Source: Celeribacter persicus (GTDB lineage Bacteria > Pseudomonadota > Alphaproteobacteria > Rhodobacterales > Rhodobacteraceae). Taken from it: a stretch of 64,000 nt of DNA. The stretch lies in contig NZ_QAOH01000002.1 in assembly GCF_003050785.1 (NCBI RefSeq), forward strand, positions 248,001 to 312,000. Direction: 5' to 3'. The notes under the pieces were generated by a model that searched no databases, was not told the DNA's origin, and worked only from the letters and a program-made list of their open reading frames with translations. Positions 8,143 to 15,839 of this stretch are shown here, in pieces (the stretch's first letter is position 1; each line of letters begins with the position of its first letter). Position numbers and translations under genes: made by a program.

Positions 8143-9060
8143 TTATCTTCTTGTGTCTTCGGTCAGGGCGCTCACGATCACGCCGCGCAGCCATGTGATC
8201 CCGGGATCGGCGGCGAAGGAGTCATGTACCCAGAGTTTGATGTCGTAGGACGGCAGGTCGAAAGGCAGATCGCGGGTCGCGAAACCTTCGAGCCGTGCGG
8301 CAATGGATTGCGGGAAGATCGCGACATAGTCGGTCCGCCGTATGATCTCCGGCACCACGGTGAAATGGTCGAGCCGGGCCTTGACCCGATAATGAACACC
8401 CATCTGCTGTAACAGTGTGCGCCCCATCTGATAGCCCGTCGCCGCCCGGCTGACATCGAGAAACGAGAGACGGACGAAGCGCTCCTCGGTCAGGGGCTCG
8501 GCAAGCACCGGATGTCCCTCACGAAACAGGCAAACCAGACGGTCAGTGACCAGCAACTGCCCCTGGCACGGGGCCTGTTCGAGATCGGGCAGATAGCCGA
8601 GCGCGAGATCGGCCTGACCGCTGCGGAGCGCCGATTCCATCTCTTCGGGCGGCACACGAAACGAGGTCAGCTCCACATCCGGCGCTTGCTTTTCCAGCAC
8701 GGACAGGATGCGGGCCAGCGAAAAGAACTCCCCCGTGTCGGTCATCGCGATGCGAAACCCGCGGCTTGAGGTGGCGGGCCGAAAACTGCCGCTGTCCTGA
8801 AGCGTCTGTTCCAGAAGCGAAAGCGCCGCCTCGAACGGTTCGCGCAACCGGGTCGCGGCCTCCGTCGGCTCCATCACATTGCCCACCCGCAGGAACAGCG
8901 GATCGTTGAACTGCTCGCGCAGCCGTTTCAACCCGTGCGAGATCGCAGGCTGCGTCAACCCGAGCCGGGTGCCCGCCACCGTCAGGCTGCGCACATCCCA
9001 GATGGTCAGGAACACCTTGATCAGGTTGAGATCGAAACGGGTCGGACGCGGGTCTGTCAT
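8143..9060 (-). CDS. LysR-family transcriptional regulator
   Basis: 305 residues. The N-terminal HTH (about residues 10-70) reads LTVAGTRLGLTQPAISHGLKRLREQF, followed by LFLRVGN and a periplasmic-binding-protein-like effector domain. Unlike most LysR genes it is not divergent from its target but sits in line between the monooxygenase (stop 48 bp upstream) and the flavin reductase (11 bp downstream). No clear ribosome-binding site is visible. It probably senses an aromatic intermediate and controls the minus-strand arm. Confidence 0.88.
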   Translation of the reverse strand: MTDPRPTRFDLNLIKVFLTIWDVRSLTVAGTRLGLTQPAISHGLKRLREQFNDPLFLRVGNVMEPTEAATRLREPFEAALSLLEQTLQDSGSFRPATSSRGFRIAMTDTGEFFSLARILSVLEKQAPDVELTSFRVPPEEMESALRSGQADLALGYLPDLEQAPCQGQLLVTDRLVCLFREGHPVLAEPLTEERFVRLSFLDVSRAATGYQMGRTLLQQMGVHYRVKARLDHFTVVPEIIRRTDYVAIFPQSIAARLEGFATRDLPFDLPSYDIKLWVHDSFAADPGITWLRGVIVSALTEDTRR

Positions 9061-9108
9061 AAGATCAGCGGATCACATTCGGCACGAAATGGAAAGCCGA
9101 TTAGGCCC

Positions 9109-10302
9109 TCAGGGATAGCCGCGCGGCGGCTCAAGCCCCGCAAGCACCCGCCCTGCGGCCTCGATGGTGACCTCAGTCACCGCGGCGTGCTGGGTGACCA
9201 CCATGGCGTCGCGCAGATGGCGCTGCATCGGGTTGTGTTTCGAAATCACCCCCATGCCCGCGATTGTATAGCAGCGCTGCACCACCTCGGCCCCACGCTG
9301 CGCCGCATTGGTCGCACTCAGCCGCAGCATGTTGTTCTCCTCAAGCGATACCGGATCACCGCGCATCAGACTGTCCCAGGCCTGCTCTGCGGCATCGTAG
9401 AAAAATGCCCGCGCACCGCGCAGTTTCGCCTCGCATTCCGCCAATCCCTGTAGGAAATAAGGCCGGTCGCAAAGCCGGGAATGTCCCACCGCGATCTTCG
9501 CCGCGCCAGAGACGGATGTCGCCGCTTCAATGGCCGCCCGCGCCAGACCGAGGTTGCAGGCGGCATGAACCTGCGCCTGATAGGCCATGGCGGGGTATCT
9601 GTAGAGTGGCTCGTCGATCACGCCAGGCGCGCCGCGTTCGCAAATCCAGAGATCGGAATAGAACTTGTCCGTGACCGTGGTGTCATGGCTGCCTGTGCCC
9701 TGCATGCCGGAGACCTCCCAGGTCTCGATGATCTCCACCTCATCCGCCGGGCAGACCGCCATCATCACGGTCGGCGGCGCGTCGGGCTCGGAGCCCTGTG
9801 GCACGCCCTCGATACCGACGCCGATCCAGTCCGCCCCCATGCAGCCGGAGGCGAATTTCCAGCGCCCGGAGACATTCCAACCGCCCTCCACGCGCTCGGC
9901 TTTATGCACCGGGTGCAAACCTCCCGCGAAAACCTGATCCGGGCTGTCCTTGTACATGATCGCTTGCGCCTCTTCCGGCAGAGCCGCCGTATAGGTGTTT
10001 GCCGAGCCAAAAGCCGCGATCCACGCCGCCGAGCCGTCTACCGTGCCGATGGCATCGACCATCTTGAGGAAATGATGCGGCGCGATGGCGTCGCCACCGA
10101 ATTTCGCGGGGGTCGCGGAGCGGAAAATCCGCGCCTTTTTCATCAGATCGACAATGTCACGCGGAATGTGGCGCAGGGTTTCGAACGTTTCACGCCGCGC
10201 GGCGATCTCCGCCAGAAGCGTCTTGAATTCCGGGGTTTCGGTGAGCGTCGCCGGATCGAAAGCAACCTCGGGTTCGCGGAGCTTGGCAGCGGGAAGGGTC
10301 AT
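9109..10302 (-). CDS. Acyl-CoA-dehydrogenase-fold flavin monooxygenase (IacA / IifC-like)
   Basis: 397 residues from the ATG at 10302, which has AAAGGA upstream. It belongs to the flavin-dependent monooxygenases built on the acyl-CoA dehydrogenase fold (HpaB/HsaA/IacA/IifC group). It is clearly paralogous to the iacA-like gene at 34358: both share LRHxPxDxV near the N-terminus, PAxFGGD, GSHD after the middle domain, the block RFPAMA/RYPAMAYQAQV, and an identical C-terminal GYP. Known relatives oxygenate the indole ring of indole or indole-3-acetate with reduced flavin from a partner. The flavin reductase at 7634 is the likely partner. Exact substrate unproven. Confidence 0.82.
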   Translation of the reverse strand: MTLPAAKLREPEVAFDPATLTETPEFKTLLAEIAARRETFETLRHIPRDIVDLMKKARIFRSATPAKFGGDAIAPHHFLKMVDAIGTVDGSAAWIAAFGSANTYTAALPEEAQAIMYKDSPDQVFAGGLHPVHKAERVEGGWNVSGRWKFASGCMGADWIGVGIEGVPQGSEPDAPPTVMMAVCPADEVEIIETWEVSGMQGTGSHDTTVTDKFYSDLWICERGAPGVIDEPLYRYPAMAYQAQVHAACNLGLARAAIEAATSVSGAAKIAVGHSRLCDRPYFLQGLAECEAKLRGARAFFYDAAEQAWDSLMRGDPVSLEENNMLRLSATNAAQRGAEVVQRCYTIAGMGVISKHNPMQRHLRDAMVVTQHAAVTEVTIEAAGRVLAGLEPPRGYP

Positions 10303-10431
10303 GTGCGTGTCCTTTGTTTTGTCCCTCTCATGACAGCGCAAATCATTTCATAACTCAAATTTATTATCATAATTTTACGAATAGAAATACCTAATTTATA
10401 TGGCGTTATCTATTGTTATAAATACAAAATA
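10303..10431 (-). promoter_or_regulatory. AT-rich promoter region of the monooxygenase gene
   Basis: A distinctly AT-rich island upstream of the minus-strand monooxygenase and beyond the stem-loop that ends the SDR transcript. It carries a direct repeat GTTAT at 10405-10409 and 10415-10419 (10-bp period) and the 12-mer AAATACAAAATA at 10420-10431, which recurs upstream of the ABC importer at 21140-21151. This suggests the monooxygenase has its own promoter. Confidence 0.5.
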
Positions 10432-10457
10432 CCCTTCACCCCGTTCGGAGCGAAGGG
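10424..10457 (-). terminator. Probable rho-independent terminator after the SDR gene
   Basis: Read on the minus strand, arms CCCTTC (10452-10457) and GAAGGG (10432-10437) enclose a further CCG/CGG pairing, and the stem is followed by TATTTT. It lies about 30 bp past the SDR stop and would end the cupin-FAH-SDR transcript. Confidence 0.6.
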
Positions 10458-10486
10458 CAGACTTGCTTTGACCCTCATGCAATTCT

Positions 10487-11293
10487 TCAGAGAATGCCGG
10501 TCTCTTTCGCCACACGCCGATAACCCGCGCCAGCCGTAAATCCGCCGTCGATGACGAAATCCTCGCCGGTGATGAACGCGGACGCATCTGAGGCGAGAAA
10601 CAGCACGAGCTGAGCCACCTCATCGGCCTCCCCCGCGCGGCTCATCGGCGTCATCCCGATCATCGGGCCGAGGTGTGGCGAGTTGCGATTGAGATCGGTG
10701 ACGATCAGACCGGGACAGATCGCATTGACACGAATGCCATCTTCGGCAAACTCCATCGCCGCCGTCCGGGTCAGCCCCCGGATCGCCCATTTCGACGCCG
10801 TGTAGGCCGGGTCGTAATGGCCGGAAAAGGCGCTGTTGGACGAGATGTTCACGATAGAACCGCCCCCCGTCTCCGCCATTAGAGGCGCGGCCAGCTTCAC
10901 ACCGATGAAGGCGCCTGTCGCGTTGACTTCGACCACCTTCTTCCACTCATCGACAGACATATCCGTGATGGTCTTGCGGTTGATAATACCCGCGTTGTTC
11001 ACGAGGATGTCGAGCCGCCCGGTCCAGTCGCGGATCAGCGCCAGAGCCTCCAGCCATCCGGCCTCGGAGGTCACGTCGAGCTTGAGGAATTTCACATCCC
11101 GCCCTTCGGCAGCGAGGCGCGTGGCCAGAGCCTCGCCCTCATCCACCAGCACATCGCAGATCAGCACAGAAGCCCCCGCCGTGGCGAGCAATTCGGCCTC
11201 GACCGCACCCTGCCCGCGCGCAGCACCTGTGACCAGTGCCGTCTTGCCGGAAAGATCGCTCATTGCGTCCTTGAGTTTCGCGAAATCGCTCAT
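10487..11293 (-). CDS. Short-chain dehydrogenase/reductase (SDR), left module
   Basis: 268 residues, classical SDR: TGAARGQG cofactor motif near residue 20, NNAG, catalytic Ser in NISSNSAFSG, and YTASK. By analogy with the IifB step of indole degradation it could oxidise an indole dihydrodiol or hydroxy-oxindole intermediate. The first ATG overlaps the upstream FAH stop by ATGA. An internal ATG at residue 11 (11263), where MSDLSGK begins, also has AAGGA upstream, so the true start is uncertain. Confidence 0.88.
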   Translation of the reverse strand: MSDFAKLKDAMSDLSGKTALVTGAARGQGAVEAELLATAGASVLICDVLVDEGEALATRLAAEGRDVKFLKLDVTSEAGWLEALALIRDWTGRLDILVNNAGIINRKTITDMSVDEWKKVVEVNATGAFIGVKLAAPLMAETGGGSIVNISSNSAFSGHYDPAYTASKWAIRGLTRTAAMEFAEDGIRVNAICPGLIVTDLNRNSPHLGPMIGMTPMSRAGEADEVAQLVLFLASDASAFITGEDFVIDGGFTAGAGYRRVAKETGIL

Positions 11294-12132
11294 GCCTGCA
11301 CCATCCTTTGTCTTTGTTCACCGAGGCCCGTGGCCCCGAGCGTCACCACCTGACCGGGTTTGAGAAACACCGGCGGTTTCATTCCAAGCCCAACCCCCGG
11401 CGGCGTACCGGTGGCGATGATGTCACCGGGTTCCAGCGTCATGAATTGCGAAATATAACTGACCAGCGTGGCAACACCGAAGATCATTGTGCGGGTGTTG
11501 CCGGTCTGGCGGCGCTCACCATCGACGTCGAGCCAGAGGTCGATATTCGCGATATCGGCAATCTCATCTTTCGTCGCCAGCCACGGACCCACCGGGCCGA
11601 AGGTGTCATGCGACTTGCCCTTGGTCCATTGCCCGCCACGCTCCGACTGAAACGCCCGTTCGGAGACGTCATTTACCAGAACATAACCCGCCACATGGTC
11701 GAGCGCTTCGGCCTCGGACACATATTTCGCGCGGGTGCCGATGACGACGCCCAGTTCGACCTCCCAATCGATCTTTTCCGAACCGCGCGGAATCTCCACA
11801 TCGTCATTCGGCCCACAGATCGCGTTCGACGCCTTGGCAAACAGGATCGGCTCCGCAGGCGGCTCCTTGCCGGTTTCCTTGGCGTGATCGGCATAGTTCA
11901 GACCGACGCAAATGAATTTTCCCGGACGTGCAATTGCAGACCCGAAACGCGGGTTGCCCTCGACCTTCGGCAAGGACGCAGGGTCGAGCGCGGCCAGAGT
12001 TGCAAGCATCGAAGGGGCCAGAGCGGCCCCGTCAATGTCGGACAGATGGGCGGAGAGATCGCGGATCGCGCCCTCCCCGTCCAGCAGGCCGGGCTTTTCG
12101 GCCCCGGCCTCACCATATCGCACCAGCCGCAT
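11290..12132 (-). CDS. Fumarylacetoacetate hydrolase (FAH) family protein
   Basis: 280 residues. FAH catalytic-domain features: CVGLNYADHAKETG, the metal-binding Glu pair in IDWEVELGVVIG, the FGPVGPWLATKDE block and DIIATGTPPGVGLGM. Members hydrolyse C-C bonds of acylpyruvates, decarboxylate oxaloacetate or act on ureidoglycolate. It lies between cupin (2 bp) and SDR (4-bp overlap), so it acts in the same pathway, perhaps on a ring-opened product or side chain. Confidence 0.88.
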   Translation of the reverse strand: MRLVRYGEAGAEKPGLLDGEGAIRDLSAHLSDIDGAALAPSMLATLAALDPASLPKVEGNPRFGSAIARPGKFICVGLNYADHAKETGKEPPAEPILFAKASNAICGPNDDVEIPRGSEKIDWEVELGVVIGTRAKYVSEAEALDHVAGYVLVNDVSERAFQSERGGQWTKGKSHDTFGPVGPWLATKDEIADIANIDLWLDVDGERRQTGNTRTMIFGVATLVSYISQFMTLEPGDIIATGTPPGVGLGMKPPVFLKPGQVVTLGATGLGEQRQRMVQA

Positions 12133-12134
12133 GA

Positions 12135-12560
12135 TCAGGCCCGACGGTAGCCTTCCAGCGCCTCGTCCGGCACATCCGGCAGGTTGGTCACAAGGTTGTC
12201 CGGCGTCCGGCAGGTCAACCAGACCAGTTCTTCGGTCGTGGACATGTTCACCTCGACATGCGGCATGAAAGGCGGCACGAAGACGAAATCGCCCTCATAC
12301 ATGTCGATATATTCCTTGTAATCCTCGCCGAAATAGATCCGGCCATGGCCCTTGAGCACATACCCCCCGGTTTCGCATTCCTCATGATGATGCGGCGGAG
12401 AGCGGTGGCCCGGCTCATTGGAAACGCGGCCGAACCAGATTTTCGTGGCCGGCGTGTGCTGCGGGCTGACGCCGGATTTACGGACGCATTCGCCCGACTG
12501 CAACGTGGACTCGTCGAGCTCTCCGGCCCGGGTGACGACGGGAACGACTTGATCGCTCAT
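12135..12560 (-). CDS. Cupin-domain protein
   Basis: 141 residues from the ATG at 12560, which has GGGAGG upstream. The first cupin motif is visible as HRSPPHHHEECETGGYVLKGHG and the second as FVPPFMPHVEVNM, giving the usual His/Glu metal site. Single-domain cupins of this size act as dioxygenases, isomerases or ligand sensors; the sequence does not decide. First gene of the minus-strand arm, so it is transcribed from the divergent promoter region next to it. Confidence 0.85.
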   Translation of the reverse strand: MSDQVVPVVTRAGELDESTLQSGECVRKSGVSPQHTPATKIWFGRVSNEPGHRSPPHHHEECETGGYVLKGHGRIYFGEDYKEYIDMYEGDFVFVPPFMPHVEVNMSTTEELVWLTCRTPDNLVTNLPDVPDEALEGYRRA

Positions 12561-12948
12561 TATGGGGATCCTCCCTGTGGAATGTGGCCTTTGGAATGTG
12601 GCTCGTTCCCGCCCGCCTTCTGCGTGCGGGAACAACATGAGCCAGCTTGCATATTTTATTTTAAACTTCAATCTTTTTTATTCTGGGAATTTCATCAATC
12701 TCCAGATGCAAAACTTAAGAGAGTCGCCGCAACATGGGGCTCCACCTTTTCAAAATCACCCAAAATACCGACTATGCAGGCGCAGAAACAGAAATTTTCG
12801 TCTATAATTTATGCAAATGCATAGAATTTTCCTCTTTGCATTTCGAGAATTTCTCTTTTCTTAATTTTTGGACTTGAAGTAAAAAATACATGCGCTTGCA
12901 TACATCTAGCCCAAAACGCGACCAAAACAAACCATCAGGGAGCACATG
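12561..12948. promoter_or_regulatory. Divergent regulatory region between the two catabolic arms
   Basis: Nearly 390 bp without a gene. The cupin side holds a tandem repeat GGAATGTGGC (12579-12588 and 12593-12602) and an 8-bp inverted repeat GTTCCCGC/GCGGGAAC (12605-12633). The AT-rich cyclase side holds two exact ATGC-N4-GCAT palindromes (12811-12822, 12890-12901) and a one-mismatch copy (12774-12785). These are candidate operators for the MarR at 15322 or the LysR at 8143. Confidence 0.6.
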
Positions 12949-13737
12949 ATGACCACTCAGGACACCCTCGCACAGCTTGCGACCGGCCTGCTTTCCGGCG
13001 CAATCAAGGTGATCGACTGCGCCGCCGTTCTCGGCCCAAACACCCCGCTTCTGAAACTGCCGCCGGAGATCGCCGACGACACGCCACCGATCGAAATTCA
13101 CAAAATCTCCGAATATGGCGACCGGGGGCCGTTCTGGGCGTGGAACTGGCTGAAACTCGGCGAGCACTCCGGTACGCATTACGACGCGCCGCATCACTGG
13201 ATCACCGGCAAGGATTACCCGGACGGCGCGGTGGACACGATCGACCCGCAATATTTCGTCGCCCCCGCCAATGTCATCGACTGTTCAAAAGAGGCCGCCG
13301 CCGACCCTGATTTCCTTTTGACCAAGGACGCGCTGATCGCCTGGGAAAAAGAGCACGGCGAAATCAAGGAGGGCGAATGGGTGCTGATGCGCACCGACTG
13401 GGATCAGTATAACGAAGATGCCGACAAATTCCTCAATGCCAATGAGACCGGGCCGCACACGCCGGGGCCGTCCGTCGATTGCATCGAATACCTGATGGAG
13501 AAAAAGGCGCTCGGCTGGGGTACGCAATGTGTGGGCACCGACGCGGGAGCTGCCGGTGGGTTCGAACCGCCCTACCCGGCGCATAACCTGTTGCACAAGA
13601 ACAACCGCTATGGCCTCGCCTCGCTCACCAATCTCGACAAGCTGCCGCCCAAAGGCGCGATCTTCATCACAGCTCCGCTCAAGATCGAGAACGGCACCGG
13701 CTCGCCGGTGCGCGCTCTGGCGCTGATCGCAGAGTAA
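12946..13737 (+). CDS. Cyclase-family metal-dependent hydrolase, isatin-hydrolase-like
   Basis: 263 residues. The cyclase/kynurenine-formamidase motif HxGTHxDxPxH is intact as HSGTHYDAPHHW, with metal ligands His74, His78, Asp80 and His84. From memory of the family, the surrounding text (RGPFWAWN before the motif, WITGKD after it, and the C-terminal NRYGLASLTNLDKLPPKGA) is closer to the isatin hydrolase of Labrenzia than to kynurenine formamidase; an alignment is needed. Isatin hydrolase opens isatin to isatinate. ATGATG at the start leaves one codon of ambiguity. First gene of the plus-strand arm. Confidence 0.8.
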   Translation: MMTTQDTLAQLATGLLSGAIKVIDCAAVLGPNTPLLKLPPEIADDTPPIEIHKISEYGDRGPFWAWNWLKLGEHSGTHYDAPHHWITGKDYPDGAVDTIDPQYFVAPANVIDCSKEAAADPDFLLTKDALIAWEKEHGEIKEGEWVLMRTDWDQYNEDADKFLNANETGPHTPGPSVDCIEYLMEKKALGWGTQCVGTDAGAAGGFEPPYPAHNLLHKNNRYGLASLTNLDKLPPKGAIFITAPLKIENGTGSPVRALALIAE

Positions 13738-13750
13738 GGGAACGCCGCGC

Positions 13751-15325
13751 ATGACCGCCCCAAAAACCACTCCGGACATTGCGATCATCGGCTCCGGCAT
13801 CAACGCGCTCACTGCGGGGGCGATGCTGGCCAAATCCGGCAAGAACGTCGCGATCTTCGAACGTGAAGACGTCGCGGGTGGCTGTATGCGCAGCGAAACC
13901 TTGGCCGAGGGGGTCACATACGATCCCCTCGCCACAACCTTCGTTCTTTGGGTGACCGGGGCGGCGCACGGGGTCTTGGGCGAGGACCTTGCGCGTCATG
14001 GCGTGGAATTCTGCGCCACCGATACGCCCACGGGCGTCCTGCTCCCTGATGGCAGGGCGCTCACCTACAAAATGGATCGCGCCACCAATGTCGCGGCTTT
14101 CAATGCGTCCCATCCCGGCGATGGCGACCAACTCGCCGCCGATCTCGACGCCTTCGCAGCCGACGCGGAATTGCTGTTCGGACTGATGGGCGGCGATCCG
14201 TGGTCGAAATCCACCGCCAAACTGCTCGCCAAAGAAGCGTGGAAACGCAAACCACACGGGCTGGCGGCCACCATGGGCGGCGCATTGCAGCCCATGCGCG
14301 GCTGGCTTGAGACCTCGTTTGCGTCCGATCTGAACCGCGCGCTCTGGGCACCGTGGTGCCTGCACGCGGGACTTGGTCCCGAGGCGTCGTTTTCCGGCCA
14401 GATGGGTCAGGTGATCGGCTTTGCCCTCGAACTCGCAGGAGCACCTCTGGTGAAAGGCGGCGCGGCCAATATGGTGCGCGGGCTGATCGCCATCATCGAG
14501 GAGCACGGCGGCACGGTCACGACCGGGGCCGAGGTGGCGGAAATCGTGATCTCGAACGGCACCGCGACCGGGGTGAAACTCGCCTCCGGCGAGGTGGTGA
14601 AAGCGGGCAAGGTGCTGGCCTCGACCACCCCGAACCAGCTTTATGAAAAACTCGTCCCTGTGCCGGAGCGCTGTAACGACCTGCGCAAATACCGCTACGG
14701 CAAGGGCGATTTCCAGCTGCATTACCTGTTGAACGGCCCCGTTAAGTGGAAAACGGAAGGGCTTGAAAGGGTGCAACTTCTGCACATCACGCCGGGATTG
14801 GACGGGGTATCGAAAGCGGGCAACGAGGCCGAGCGCGGCATGTTGCCCGAGGTGCCGACGATCTGCGTCGGCCAACCCTCCGCCGCCGATCCGACCCGCG
14901 CGCCCGAGGGCCAGTCGGTGCTCTGGCTCCAGCTCCCCGAAGCGCCCCGCATCGTCAAGGGCGATGCCAAGGGCGAGATCGACGCGCCCGCTGACGGCCA
15001 ATGGACCGAGGCCCTGCGTGAGACCTATGCCGACCGGATCGAGGCCATTCTTGCAAACCACATCGGAGGCTTCCGCGACCAGATCGTCACCCGCCGGGCG
15101 GTGTCACCTGCCGATCTCGAAGGCTACAATATGAACCTTGTCGGCGGCGATCCTTATGGTGGAGCCTGCAACCTCGAACAGTTCTTCCTGTGGCGACCGT
15201 TTGCCGGCAGCAAGCGCCACGACACAGGCGTGAAGAACCTCTATCACATCGGCGCCTCGACCCATCCGGGACCGGGTCTTTCGGGCGGATCGGGTTTCCT
15301 GACCGCAAAGGAGCTGGGCGCATGA
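13751..15325 (+). CDS. FAD-dependent oxidoreductase, phytoene-desaturase-like (copy 1)
   Basis: 524 residues. An N-terminal dinucleotide fold gives IIGSGINALTAGAMLAKSG and FEREDVAGGCMR, as in CrtI and amine oxidases. The C-terminal FAD-binding part ends PGPGLSGGSGF. It is paralogous to the gene at 19550: both have VGQPS..DPTRAPEG, KGDAKGEI and NLVGGD in the same order. The substrate is unknown; an oxidase or dehydrogenase for a reduced indole intermediate is one option. The stop overlaps the MarR start by ATGA. Confidence 0.85.
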   Translation: MTAPKTTPDIAIIGSGINALTAGAMLAKSGKNVAIFEREDVAGGCMRSETLAEGVTYDPLATTFVLWVTGAAHGVLGEDLARHGVEFCATDTPTGVLLPDGRALTYKMDRATNVAAFNASHPGDGDQLAADLDAFAADAELLFGLMGGDPWSKSTAKLLAKEAWKRKPHGLAATMGGALQPMRGWLETSFASDLNRALWAPWCLHAGLGPEASFSGQMGQVIGFALELAGAPLVKGGAANMVRGLIAIIEEHGGTVTTGAEVAEIVISNGTATGVKLASGEVVKAGKVLASTTPNQLYEKLVPVPERCNDLRKYRYGKGDFQLHYLLNGPVKWKTEGLERVQLLHITPGLDGVSKAGNEAERGMLPEVPTICVGQPSAADPTRAPEGQSVLWLQLPEAPRIVKGDAKGEIDAPADGQWTEALRETYADRIEAILANHIGGFRDQIVTRRAVSPADLEGYNMNLVGGDPYGGACNLEQFFLWRPFAGSKRHDTGVKNLYHIGASTHPGPGLSGGSGFLTAKELGA

Positions 15326-15768
15326 TCGACCGGCCCGAGGAGCTTGAGGAGTTCACCCCCTACCTGATGAACCGCATCATGGCGCGCTACAACAAGGGCG
15401 TCGAGGCGGCTTTGAAAGAGGTTGGCGTGTCGGTCGCCCAAATGCGGGCGCTCGCCGTTCTGGCCGAGGGCGGTCCTTGTACGATCAACGAGCTTTCCGT
15501 GATGACGGTGATCAAGCAATCGACGCTCTCACGCACACTGGATGCGATGGAGGCGGCCGGGCTGATCCGCCGTGAGGCCGGGGAGAACGACAGTCGTATC
15601 CGCAAGATCCACCTGACCCAAACGGGGAAAGCCGCCTATCAGGCTGCCTGGCCCGCGATGGAACACATGCGCGACACGATGCTCGCCGCCCTCTCGGAAG
15701 AGGAACGCGAGACACTCAAACACATGCTGTCGCGGGTACTGCACGACATCCGTCACCACGATTTTTAA
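15322..15768 (+). CDS. MarR-family transcriptional regulator (left module)
   Basis: 148 residues. The winged helix reads INELSVMTVIKQSTLSRTLDAMEAAGLIRRE with the basic wing ENDSRIRKIHLTQTG. The start at 15322 is set by the ATGA overlap with the upstream oxidoreductase; a longer reading runs inside that gene. MarR proteins control other auxin and indole catabolic loci by releasing DNA on binding the aromatic ligand. The ATGC-N4-GCAT elements at 12811 and 12890 are candidate binding sites. Confidence 0.9.
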   Translation: MIDRPEELEEFTPYLMNRIMARYNKGVEAALKEVGVSVAQMRALAVLAEGGPCTINELSVMTVIKQSTLSRTLDAMEAAGLIRREAGENDSRIRKIHLTQTGKAAYQAAWPAMEHMRDTMLAALSEEERETLKHMLSRVLHDIRHHDF

Positions 15769-15839
15769 AGACAAAAGCCCACGCAAGGGCAAACGCACCA
15801 CCGCCTGTGACACAGGCAAACCCATCAAGGAGACCACCG

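Noticed and set aside
9109-10302. Calling this and 34358-35509 acyl-CoA dehydrogenases of fatty-acid oxidation
   Set aside because: Pairing with flavin reductases and the shared features of the IacA/IifC monooxygenase group argue for oxygenases on the same fold.
12562-12807. An 81-codon plus-strand frame in the divergent region before the cyclase
   Set aside because: It covers AT-rich regulatory DNA with repeats and has no protein-like pattern.
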